From assembly GCA_033765145.1 (NCBI GenBank), contig JANRIH010000047.1, positions 1-64,000 on the forward strand: a DNA stretch of 64,000 bases. The letters are read 5' to 3'. The DNA comes from JAGVSR01 sp033765145 (lineage in GTDB: Bacteria; Pseudomonadota; Alphaproteobacteria; Rhizobiales; Hyphomicrobiaceae). Shown one piece after another: positions 45,392 through 53,361 of the stretch (position 1 is its first letter; the number at the start of each line of letters is the position of its first letter). The position numbers and the translations under genes were made by a program. The notes under the pieces are model-generated. The model ran no database searches, was not told where the DNA came from, and worked only from the letters and a program-made list of their open reading frames with translations.

Positions 45392-45523
45392 CGTCCGGTG
45401 GTGAAGGCAACGGTTACTTCGACTGTCATTCGAGAGGTCGTGGGTTCGATCCCCACCTCCGGCGGAAATGCCGGAGTAGCTCAGCGGTAGAGCACTGAAC
45501 CGAGCCGACGTGCTCCCCGGGCG
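45392..45523 (+). ncRNA. Y RNA (Ro60-associated), copy 2, with permuted tRNA-like module
   Basis: It has the same layout as copy 1 with compensating changes. Outer helix CGTCCGG/CCGGGCG keeps pairing where copy 1 has A-T. Inner helix GGC/GCC and CGGTT/AACCG are separated by an A-A mismatch and a bulged A at the position of the bulged C. The module has T arm GTGGG-TTCGATC-CCCAC, acceptor stem CTCCGGC/GCCGGAG with loop GGAAAT, and D arm GCTC-AGCGGTA-GAGC. Conserved single-stranded words flank the inner helix: TGGTG on the 5' side and GAC-TG-TCCC on the 3' side. Confidence 0.85.
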
Positions 45524-45532
45524 ACGTCACTT

Positions 45533-45626
45533 CATCCGGTGGTGTCAGAGACGGATCCTTCGTTGGTCGGGCCTTCGGGCCGGCGGGTTCGAATCCCGCG
45601 CCCCGTCTCGATCCGTTCCCCGGATG
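45533..45626 (+). ncRNA. Y RNA (Ro60-associated), copy 3, reduced form
   Basis: Outer helix CATCCGG/CCGGATG (45533-45539 with 45620-45626) is perfect, with two pairs changed relative to the other copies. TGGTG and GATCCGTTCCC occupy the same conserved internal-loop positions. Inner helix GAGACGG/CCGTCTC is fully paired. Inside are only a UUCG hairpin (GGCC-TTCG-GGCC) and a T arm (GCGGG-TTCGAAT-CCCGC); acceptor and D arms are missing. It starts nine bases after copy 2. A weak stem AATCGGC/GCCGATT at 45648-45669 lies just downstream and could end the transcript. Confidence 0.7.
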
Positions 45627-45781
45627 ATCCGACCGGGACAGGACGGCAATCGGCATATGCACGCCGATTTCCGTTCCTTTCCCGCGCGATTATCCGATCG
45701 ATCCCCTCCGGCCGCAATTTGGCCGGTGGTTTCTGCAATCTCAATTGTGTTCGCTATCCGCGTTTCAACAAGGTGACAACC

Positions 45782-47101
45782 ATGCGGATCAATTTCGGAA
45801 AGTCGCGCGCGAAGGCGCCGAAAACGCACGAGGGCGCGCCGGCCGCGTCCGGCCTCACGGCGGAGCAGAAGCTCCGGCGCGCCGTGCTCTCGTGCCTACT
45901 CTGGGAGGACGAGTTCTACGAGGACGGCGAAACCATCTCGGCGCGTCTCGAGGTGCTCGCTTCCGAGGTCGATCCTGAGATCGTCGCCCGAATCGCGATC
46001 GAGGCCCGCTCGAAAATGAACCTCCGGCATGCGCCGCTGCTGCTCCTGACCGTGCTCGCCCGAACGGGCGCCAGCCGCGAAAAGCTCGTGGCGGATACCG
46101 TCACGGAGGTGATTCAGCGGGCGGACGAACTCGCGGAACTCCTCGCGATCTACTGGCGGAACGGGAAGCGACCGCTTTCGGCCCAGCTCAAAAAGGGTCT
46201 CGCACGCGCGTTCCAGAAGTTCGACGCCTACCAGCTTGCGAAGTACGACCGTCCGGGCCCGGTTCGGCTTCGCGACGTGCTGTTCCTCGTGCACGCAAAG
46301 CCCAAGGCCGAGGCGCAGGCCGCGACCTGGCGGAAGCTCGCCGACAAGGAGCTCGATTCGCCCGACACATGGGAGGTCGCTCTCTCGGCCGGCAAGGACA
46401 AGCGCGAGACGTTCGAGCGGCTCATCCGCGACGGAAAGCTCGGCTACCTCGCCCTCTTGCGCAACCTCAGGAACATGGTGGACGCAAAGTGCAGTGAAAA
46501 GCTCGTGCGGAAGGCCATTCTCGACCGCAAGGGTGCGGACCGCGTGCTGCCGTTCCGCTTTGTGGCCGCGGCGCGCGCGGCTCCTGTCTTCGATCGGGAA
46601 CTCGACCGGGCGCTCATTGCCGCGATCGAGGACCAGAAGAAGCTCAAGGGCCGCACGATCGTTCTCGTCGACGTCTCGGGCTCCATGGAGGCGCCGCTGT
46701 CTCGGCGATCGGACATGAAGCGGATCGACGCGGCGGCGGCACTCGGAGCGGTCATCAACGGAGACGTGCGCGTGTTTACGTTCTCGGATGACGTCAAGGA
46801 AGTCCCGGCCCGCAAGGGGCTCGCAGGGATCGATGCCATCGTCGGATCACAGGTCCACAACGGCACCTACCTCGGCAAGGCCGTGGCGCACGTGAATGCC
46901 ATCAAGCATGACCGCCTGATCGTCATCACCGACGAGCAGAGCGCGGACGCCGTTCCCGATCCGGTCGCCGGGAAGGCCTACATGATCAACGTCGCGTCCA
47001 ACCGGAACGGCGTCGGCTACGGAAAGTGGGTCCACTTCGACGGCTTTTCGGAGCAGGTGCTGAGCTACATCGGCGTGTACGAAGCGGACTTTTTAGGCTG
47101 A
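45782..47101 (+). CDS. rsr: Ro60 orthologue (TROVE and vWA domains)
   Basis: The N-terminal two thirds form the TROVE HEAT-like ring: RRAVLSCLLWEDEFYEDGE, IAIEARSKMNLRHAPLLLLT, LARAFQKFDAYQLAKYDR, LVHAKPK and ERLIRDGKLGYLALLRNLRNM. The C-terminal third is a von Willebrand A domain with an intact MIDAS start, LVDVSGSM. Ro60 proteins bind the 3' ends of misfolded RNAs and Y RNAs; bacterial ones act with PNPase in RNA decay and stress survival. The start at 45782 follows AAGGTGA. Three Y RNA candidates precede it within 730 bases. No rtcB or pnp gene is adjacent. Confidence 0.95.
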   Translation: MRINFGKSRAKAPKTHEGAPAASGLTAEQKLRRAVLSCLLWEDEFYEDGETISARLEVLASEVDPEIVARIAIEARSKMNLRHAPLLLLTVLARTGASREKLVADTVTEVIQRADELAELLAIYWRNGKRPLSAQLKKGLARAFQKFDAYQLAKYDRPGPVRLRDVLFLVHAKPKAEAQAATWRKLADKELDSPDTWEVALSAGKDKRETFERLIRDGKLGYLALLRNLRNMVDAKCSEKLVRKAILDRKGADRVLPFRFVAAARAAPVFDRELDRALIAAIEDQKKLKGRTIVLVDVSGSMEAPLSRRSDMKRIDAAAALGAVINGDVRVFTFSDDVKEVPARKGLAGIDAIVGSQVHNGTYLGKAVAHVNAIKHDRLIVITDEQSADAVPDPVAGKAYMINVASNRNGVGYGKWVHFDGFSEQVLSYIGVYEADFLG

Positions 47102-47157
47102 GCCCAGCGGGCGGCGGCAACACCGCTGCCCGTCCTCCCCTGCATACGGCGCGATGA

Positions 47158-48456
47158 TCATGGACGGCCCGGTGTATCGATCCGCCGGTGATGGCCATTC
47201 TCGACCAGCACCTCGGCCGGCAGGGGATGGCTCAGGAAGCCCGTCGGACTGGCCGTCAAACCATAGGCTCCGGATTGGAGCACGGCGACGAGGTCGCCTT
47301 TCTGCATCTCAGGCATCGGGGTTTGACGTCCCAGCGTATCGAGCGGTGTGCAAAGTGGCCCGACGATCGTCGTGGGCGTACGATCGACCGAACCGAGCTT
47401 CGTCGCGGCGACGATCGGATAGTCGCGCTTGACGACCTGACCCAGATTGCCCGACGCGGCGAGGTGATGGTGCATACCGCCGTCGCAGACAAGAAAGCGC
47501 TGCCCGCGGGATGATTTCACAGCGCGCACGGCCATGACGTAAACTCCCGCGGGGCCGACAAGCCAGCGGCCCGGCTCGATCAGAACGCGAGACCCTTGCA
47601 GCTCAGGCTCGGTCGCCATCCGTTCCTTCAATCCGCGAACGCCTTCGGCCACGTGATCGAGATCCAGCGTGCCATCGCCGGCGTGATAGGGGATGCCAAG
47701 CCCGCCGCCGAGATCAATCGATTCGAGTGGTCGGCCTATTAGGCGTGAGACCGTTCGCGCCACATCGAGGCCGTGGCTCCATTGCGCAACGAGCACATCG
47801 GCATCGAGGATCTGCGTGCCGGCGAACATGTGAATGCCGGTCAGCGAGAGGCGTGGCAACTTCGAGAGACGATCGAGAAATTCCGGCAAGGCTTCCTCGT
47901 CGATCCCGAACGCGGCGGGCTTGCCGCCCATGCGCATGGCCCCGCCTTGGGCCGCGGCCGCGGGATTGACGCGAACGGCGACGTTCACCAGGTGGTTGCG
48001 CTCGGACGCCATCGCGGCGACCGCGACCATTTCCTCGACGCTTTCGAGATGGATTTCCCCGATGCCGCCTTCGATCGCGTGGCGTAATTCGTCTTCGCCC
48101 TTGCCGGGACCAGCAAACAGGATGCGTTCAGGGGAGGCGCCAGCCGCGATCGCTATCTGGAACTCCGCGCCCGACGCAACTTCGAGGCCGGCTCCCTCCT
48201 CCACCAGCACGCGGACGACGGCGGGGTTTGGATTGGCCTTGATCGAGTAATGGACTTCGGCAAAGCCCGCGACGGCGTCCGCGAGTGCGCGATATCGCGC
48301 CCGGATGAGACCGGCGTCGTAGGCGTAGAAGGGTGTCCCGAATGTTCTGGCGAGTTCGTCGACGGCAACGCCGCCGATCGTCAGCCGGTCGCCGTCGCGG
48401 CGGAAGTGCGAGCCGATGAGCGCGTCGGCGAGGGCCATTTGCGTGCCATTCCCCAT
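47158..48456 (-). CDS. PLP-dependent decarboxylase, alanine-racemase fold (DAP decarboxylase-like)
   Basis: A fold III PLP enzyme of the LysA family: HYSIKANPNPAVV holds the PLP lysine, GGGLGIPY the phosphate-binding loop, IEPGRWLVGPAGVYV and LVCDGGMHHHLAA are typical, and GPLCTPLDTLG supplies the active-site Cys across the dimer. It resembles the group of decarboxylases associated with exosortase A clusters (TIGR03099-like) rather than housekeeping LysA. Substrate unknown. It is last in an operon with ligase, ACP and GNAT genes; the ATG at 48456 lies one base after the ligase stop. Confidence 0.88.
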   Translation of the reverse strand: MGNGTQMALADALIGSHFRRDGDRLTIGGVAVDELARTFGTPFYAYDAGLIRARYRALADAVAGFAEVHYSIKANPNPAVVRVLVEEGAGLEVASGAEFQIAIAAGASPERILFAGPGKGEDELRHAIEGGIGEIHLESVEEMVAVAAMASERNHLVNVAVRVNPAAAAQGGAMRMGGKPAAFGIDEEALPEFLDRLSKLPRLSLTGIHMFAGTQILDADVLVAQWSHGLDVARTVSRLIGRPLESIDLGGGLGIPYHAGDGTLDLDHVAEGVRGLKERMATEPELQGSRVLIEPGRWLVGPAGVYVMAVRAVKSSRGQRFLVCDGGMHHHLAASGNLGQVVKRDYPIVAATKLGSVDRTPTTIVGPLCTPLDTLGRQTPMPEMQKGDLVAVLQSGAYGLTASPTGFLSHPLPAEVLVENGHHRRIDTPGRP

Positions 48457-48457
48457 G

Positions 48458-49981
48458 TCAAGTCGTCCGTTCCGCGACGAGCGCGCGATAGTCGACTTTG
48501 CCATTGGGTGTGACCGGCAGTCCGGCTACGAGTTCGATCCGCGCCGGAACCATGTGAGTGGGCAGAACCTCGCGCGCACGCGCTAGTGCCGAACCCGTGT
48601 CGCAGACGTCGGCCGCTGCGACACCGACCGCGACGAGTTTCTGGCCGAGCCATTCGTCCGGGATGCCGATTGCAGCAATCTGGCGGAATTGCCCCGACGA
48701 CATCAGCACATCCTCGACTTCGGTCGGGGAGATGCGGAACCCTGCGGACTTGATCATCGCGTCGCGGCGTCCGACGAAATAGAGAAAGCCGTCTTCGTCC
48801 GCGTAGACGAGATCACCGGACCAGCAGACCATATCCTGGCCTTCGTCGTCACCGCGCAGCGGATTGGGACGCAGAACACGGCGCGTGTCCTCGGGCCTGC
48901 GCCAATAACCCATCGAGACCGTGGGGCCGCGATGCACGAGGATGCCGGGTTCTCCCGGTTTCGCGCGGCGTCCATCCTCCGTCAGCGGGAACACTTCGCA
49001 CTCGGGAATGGCCTTGCCGATGGAGGTCGGCCGGCGGTCGATCTCGCCCGGCGGCAGGAACGTCGAGCGGAAAGCCTCGGTCAGTCCGTACATGAGAAAA
49101 ACGTCGGTTGTCGGCAATGCGGCCCTGAGGTTCTTGACGGTCGCTTCGGGGACCGCGCCGCCCGAGTTTGTGATGTAGCGCAAATGGGGTAAGGCCGTTC
49201 GCTTCAAACTCGGCGCCGCTTTCGTGAGAATGGCCCAAATGGTCGGAACGCCAGCAAGGCCCGTGATCTCGTGGCGAGCGAGATCGGCGACGATCTCGTC
49301 GCCGAGCTTGAAGCTCGACAGCACGAGACGCGCGCCCTGCTCGACCGAGGTCAGGAGCTGATTGAGGCCATAGTCGAAGCTGAACGGGAGAACGGAGAGG
49401 ATGCGGTCGGCGGCGGTGATCCCGAGATAGGTGCGCACGATCCGCGTGCCAGCCAAGAGATTCGCGTGGGAGAGCATCACGCCTTTTGGACTGCCGGTGG
49501 AGCCCGACGTATATAGGATTGCAGCGAGATCGGCACCGATCGCGGACGGCGCCGGCAGCTGTGTCGGCGATGCTCCGTCATCGATCTCCTCGACCATATG
49601 GACGGCGACATTGTCGAGACCGGACCATGCCGCGGCATGGCGTTCGAGCGTTGCGCGGTTCGTCACGATGGCGCGCGCGCCGCTGTCGGTCAGGATGTGG
49701 CGGATCTGTTCCGCCTTCAGCACCGGGTTGACGGGAATCATAACCGCGTCCGCGCGGCTTGCCGCGAAGATCGCCGCACATTCCTCGAGCGACTTAGGCA
49801 GTAGGATAGCGACGCGATCTCCGCGCCTGATGCCACGATCGATCAGCCGTCCGGCGAGGACTTGGACGTCTCGCGCGAGATCGCCGTAGGTCCACACGCG
49901 TTCCCCGTCGACGATGGCGAGGCGATCTGGTTCTGCGCCATTTCCGGCCAGGAGATCGTGAAGCAGAACGGGCTCTCTCAT
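48458..49981 (-). CDS. AMP-forming acyl/aminoacyl ligase
   Basis: The ANL-family signatures are LYTSGSTGSPKGVMLSH, FLMYGLTEAFRST, VCWSGDLVYADEDGFLYFVGR and a C-terminal NGKVDYRAL with the catalytic Lys. It resembles the ligases found in exosortase A-associated clusters (TIGR03098-like). Next to an ACP it most likely activates an acid as adenylate and loads it onto the carrier. Its ATG overlaps the ACP stop by four bases. No exosortase gene is in this window. Confidence 0.9.
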   Translation of the reverse strand: MREPVLLHDLLAGNGAEPDRLAIVDGERVWTYGDLARDVQVLAGRLIDRGIRRGDRVAILLPKSLEECAAIFAASRADAVMIPVNPVLKAEQIRHILTDSGARAIVTNRATLERHAAAWSGLDNVAVHMVEEIDDGASPTQLPAPSAIGADLAAILYTSGSTGSPKGVMLSHANLLAGTRIVRTYLGITAADRILSVLPFSFDYGLNQLLTSVEQGARLVLSSFKLGDEIVADLARHEITGLAGVPTIWAILTKAAPSLKRTALPHLRYITNSGGAVPEATVKNLRAALPTTDVFLMYGLTEAFRSTFLPPGEIDRRPTSIGKAIPECEVFPLTEDGRRAKPGEPGILVHRGPTVSMGYWRRPEDTRRVLRPNPLRGDDEGQDMVCWSGDLVYADEDGFLYFVGRRDAMIKSAGFRISPTEVEDVLMSSGQFRQIAAIGIPDEWLGQKLVAVGVAAADVCDTGSALARAREVLPTHMVPARIELVAGLPVTPNGKVDYRALVAERTT

Positions 49982-50274
49982 CGGACCTGGGAGAGTTTCC
50001 AGTGGGCCAGCCGAGCAAGGCTCTGGATCGAGGCGAATGTCTCGGGCGTGAAGTCTTCATCCGCAATCTCGACGCCGTAGGTGTCGGAGAGGAATGTCGT
50101 CAACTCGAGAATGCCGAGGCTGTCCAACAAGCCAGACCCCAGAAGCGGAGACTGCGCGGTCACCGCACCCTTGGCATCGGGGGACAGTCCGGAAACGAAG
50201 GCCACCAGCGCTGCTTCAAGATCGGCTTCGCTCACGCGCGGCCGGATCTCAGCGGCGTTCGTCGTTTTCGTCAT
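49978..50274 (-). CDS. Acyl carrier protein
   Basis: A 98-residue carrier protein with the phosphopantetheine attachment Ser in LLDSLGILEL and a conserved helix IADEDFTPETFASIQSLARL. The ATG at 50274 removes an upstream extension from an unsupported frame. It lies between GNAT and ligase genes on the same strand; the stop overlaps the ligase ATG (ATGA), showing coupling. It is separate from the fatty-acid ACP because of its partners. Confidence 0.88.
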   Translation of the reverse strand: MTKTTNAAEIRPRVSEADLEAALVAFVSGLSPDAKGAVTAQSPLLGSGLLDSLGILELTTFLSDTYGVEIADEDFTPETFASIQSLARLAHWKLSQVR

Positions 50275-50300
50275 ACTACTGTCCTTCCCATGCTCGTCCG

Positions 50301-51275
50301 TCAGACGTCGAAGACGCAAAGTTCCGTGCCGAGGTAATCGGTCCGGTTGATATAGGCGTCTCCTTTCGAAAATTTAATGCCGCGACGGCTGAATTTTCCG
50401 CCCTGCGTGTCGAGGCCGGGACGCCGGTCGACGATCAGTGCGGCCACGCCCTTGGCCATCAAGTGGCGCGCAACGGCGCCGAGGTTGCGGCCAAGGCGCG
50501 CATTGTTTTCGGCATAGATCAGAAGCGCAATCGGCAGACCGCGATACCAGCGACGCTTGAACATCAGCGGGTGAATGCCGTCATCGTCAAGCATGGCACA
50601 CGCGAGAATATTCATGTGACGGTGGCTTCTGACGATGTGATCGCACTCCGCCGACACATCGCGGGCGATGCAATCGAACGGGACGATCTTCGCCCCTGCT
50701 CCGGCCGTCATCGCGAGGACGGGCAGCGCATGGATGACGAGACCATCGTTCAACTGTCGGAAGCCGAGCGACACCAGCATTTTTTGGACATCGGAGGTGG
50801 GCGTCAGATCCGTGTAAACGGCGTCCTTGTCACCAAACGCGGCACGGAGCATCCGCATGCTTTGCCAGCGCGCATCCGGCTCCATGTACCAGCTTGACCA
50901 GTTGATGAAACGGCGGCGGCGCCCGTCGGGCATCGTGCGCAGCATCGCGGGGAGAAGGTGGATCCCGACGGCGCGATCTCCGTCGTTCAGAATGTGACCC
51001 AGAGGGATGCCCGCTTCGCTGTTCCACCCGGCGCGATCGAGGCGATCGAGCCCTTCGAGCCAGAACGCGCGGCTGCGGTCCGGGAAGCCGCGCGTCAGGA
51101 TATCCACCGCTTCGGAAAAATTCTCTCGCTTGACAGGCTGAAGCACCAGTTCGTCTCTCGCATTGGCAACAGCTATCCGGGCGACGCTGCGCGGACGGGG
51201 CCCGTGCCCACTCGTTCCGTTCGAAGCCCCACTCCGAAGCCGTGTATCGGCACCAGCGCCTCTCCTCGATGCCAT
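50301..51275 (-). CDS. GNAT-fold acyltransferase of the ligase/ACP operon
   Basis: A GNAT-like protein of 324 residues. ELVLQPVKRENFSEAVDILT opens the fold, HLLPAMLRTMPDGRRRRFIN and DLTPTSDVQKMLVSLGF lie in the middle, and C-terminal YAENNARLGRNLGAVARHLM and GKFSRRGIKFSKGDAY are unlike common acetyltransferases. It may use the ACP-bound acyl group as donor. A start at 51275 avoids an upstream TTG. It is the first gene of the minus-strand operon and begins about 145 bases from the divergent xseA start. Confidence 0.7.
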   Translation of the reverse strand: MASRRGAGADTRLRSGASNGTSGHGPRPRSVARIAVANARDELVLQPVKRENFSEAVDILTRGFPDRSRAFWLEGLDRLDRAGWNSEAGIPLGHILNDGDRAVGIHLLPAMLRTMPDGRRRRFINWSSWYMEPDARWQSMRMLRAAFGDKDAVYTDLTPTSDVQKMLVSLGFRQLNDGLVIHALPVLAMTAGAGAKIVPFDCIARDVSAECDHIVRSHRHMNILACAMLDDDGIHPLMFKRRWYRGLPIALLIYAENNARLGRNLGAVARHLMAKGVAALIVDRRPGLDTQGGKFSRRGIKFSKGDAYINRTDYLGTELCVFDV

Positions 51276-51420
51276 AGTTAACAATTCTCACGCCCATCAT
51301 TGCAACCGCGGCTGGCAGATGCTCTGCATGCGGTCCACAGCGGTGCCGCAATGCAAGGGACCTGCCGCGCAGCGAAAGGGCTGTATGATCGGGAGCGATT
51401 CTGACTAAGGATAGTGACTA

Positions 51421-52935
51421 GTGGACGAGCAAAACGCCCCGAAACTCCGCAATGAGCCAGAGTTTACCGTGTCCGAACTTTCGGGCGCGATCAAACGCGC
51501 GCTCGAAGACGGATTCGGGCATGTGCGGCTCAGGGGCGAAGTCTCGGGCTATCGTGGGCCGCATTCGTCCGGCCATTGCTACTTTGCGTTGAAAGACGAC
51601 AAATCGAAGATCGATGCGGTCGTCTGGAAGGGCTTATTCGGGCGTCTGAAGCTCAAGCCCGAAGAGGGCATGGAAGTCATCGTAACCGGCAAAGTATCGT
51701 CATTTCCGGGCTCGTCGAAGTATCAGATCGTGATCGAGGCGCTGGAACCTGCGGGCGCCGGCGCACTGATGGCCCTTCTCGAGGAGCGAAAGCGCCGCCT
51801 CGGCGCCGAGGGGCTCTTCGAAGAAAGCCGCAAGCGGAAGCTGCCGTTCCTGCCGCGCGTTGTCGGCATCGTCACGTCTCCGACCGGCGCCGTCATCCGC
51901 GACATGCTGCACGGCTTTCGCGAGCGGTTTCCGACGCACGTCATCGTCTGGCCGGTGCGCGTGCAGGGCGAAGGCAGCGCGGCCGAAGTCGCGGGTGCCA
52001 TTCGCGGCTTCAATCGTCTCGAGCCCGGAGGGCGGGTCCCGAGACCCGACGTCCTCATCGTCGCGCGCGGCGGCGGGAGCCTCGAAGACCTGTGGGGCTT
52101 CAACGAGGAGATCGTCGTCCGTGCGGCTGCAGAGAGCCGCATCCCGCTCATCTCTGCCGTCGGGCACGAAACTGACTGGACGCTCATCGATCTCGTGGCG
52201 GACGCGCGCGCGCCGACGCCGACCAAAGCCGCAGAATGGTCCGTGCCGAAGCATGCCGACCTCATGGCGGACATCGCCGATCGGGCGCGCCGTCTCGCGA
52301 TCGCGACGCGCCGTCTCCTGGACTTACAAAGGACGAAATGGACCGCAGCCGCGCGCGGCCTGCCGCGCGCCGATGAACTCGTCGCGATGCCGCGGCAGCG
52401 GTTCGACGCGGTCGAGCAGCGCCTCGCGCGTGCGCTCCTCGCCAACACGCGCGCTCATACCACGCGGCACGCGCGGATCGCGGCACGACTGGCACCTCGG
52501 CTTCTCTCGGGCGTCATCGAGCGGCGCGACCGCCGCCTTGCGGAATACTCTGAAAAGAGCCGGGCGCTACTCGGAAGGATCGCCGGGGATCGACGCCGCC
52601 GTTTCGAGCGGGTCGGCGGCAGGCTTGGACCCGTCGCGCTTCTCAATCGCATCGACGGAAAGCGGCGCGATCTCGAAGCCCAGGGCAAGTTGCTTGTGTC
52701 GCTCAGCTATCACAGCGTCCTTTCGCGGGGCTTTGCCGTCGTACGCGATCGGGAGGGTCAAATGGTTCGCTCGGCTCAGGTTTCGCCGCCGGGTGCGGGT
52801 CTCGAGATCGAATTCCGGGACGGGCGACTTCAGGTCGCGGTGACGGGCGGAGACGATCGCGGCGCCGGCCCCAAGGCGGAGGGCTTAACCGGAATGAAGA
52901 AGCGTCCAGGCGGATCGCAGGGTTCGCTATTCTGA
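51421..52935 (+). CDS. xseA: Exodeoxyribonuclease VII large subunit
   Basis: XseA with XseB degrades single-stranded DNA. An N-terminal OB fold (FTVSELSGAIKRALEDGFGHVRLRGEVSGYRGPHSSGHCYFALKD) precedes the catalytic region with GIVTSPTGAVIRDMLHGF, RGGGSLEDLWGFNEEIV and VGHETDWTLIDLVADARAPTPTKAAE. A long coiled coil of Arg/Ala follows, and the C-terminal part reads VLSRGFAVVRDREG. GTG at 51421 follows AAGGAT. It is first in a run ending with a DUF2093 gene. Confidence 0.95.
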   Translation: MDEQNAPKLRNEPEFTVSELSGAIKRALEDGFGHVRLRGEVSGYRGPHSSGHCYFALKDDKSKIDAVVWKGLFGRLKLKPEEGMEVIVTGKVSSFPGSSKYQIVIEALEPAGAGALMALLEERKRRLGAEGLFEESRKRKLPFLPRVVGIVTSPTGAVIRDMLHGFRERFPTHVIVWPVRVQGEGSAAEVAGAIRGFNRLEPGGRVPRPDVLIVARGGGSLEDLWGFNEEIVVRAAAESRIPLISAVGHETDWTLIDLVADARAPTPTKAAEWSVPKHADLMADIADRARRLAIATRRLLDLQRTKWTAAARGLPRADELVAMPRQRFDAVEQRLARALLANTRAHTTRHARIAARLAPRLLSGVIERRDRRLAEYSEKSRALLGRIAGDRRRRFERVGGRLGPVALLNRIDGKRRDLEAQGKLLVSLSYHSVLSRGFAVVRDREGQMVRSAQVSPPGAGLEIEFRDGRLQVAVTGGDDRGAGPKAEGLTGMKKRPGGSQGSLF

Positions 52936-53069
52936 CCGGCGCCTTCGTTTGACCGGTGCCTGGGCTGACACGCCCTGCGCTCGGACGGCGTGGCCGTACG
53001 TCCCGCTTGACGGGCGTGTTCCAAGTCATATTCCTTCTCGCCAAAGCGGGGAGGCACAAGGCATTCAGG

Positions 53070-53297
53070 ATGAACAGGCTCGAGCGATTGTTCGGCGGCG
53101 GAGAGGCCCGGCTCAAATACGACGCCGGCGAGTTCCAAGTGCTGACCCAAGGTGATCACGTGCGCTGTGCGGTGACGGGCGAACGTATTGCACTCGCCAA
53201 CCTGCGCTACTGGAGCGTCGACTTTCAGGAGGCCTATGTCTCTCCTGATGCGTCCCTTAGACGCCACCTGGAACGCGTGGCGAAGGAGGAAGACTGA
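53070..53297 (+). CDS. DUF2093 domain protein
   Basis: This 75-residue protein shows the family hallmark YDAGEFQVLTQGDHVRCAVTG, the segment IALANLRYWSVDFQEAYVSP, and a Cys next to the TGE motif. Members are small cytosolic proteins found downstream of xseA in Hyphomicrobiales. Function is unknown. It follows xseA by about 134 bases and may be in one transcript. Confidence 0.85.
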   Translation: MNRLERLFGGGEARLKYDAGEFQVLTQGDHVRCAVTGERIALANLRYWSVDFQEAYVSPDASLRRHLERVAKEED

Positions 53298-53361
53298 GCG
53301 GTAGCGCCGTTAGGTCAGGCGGACACCCCGGACGGTCGGAAGCGCCAACTCTTCGCGAGCT

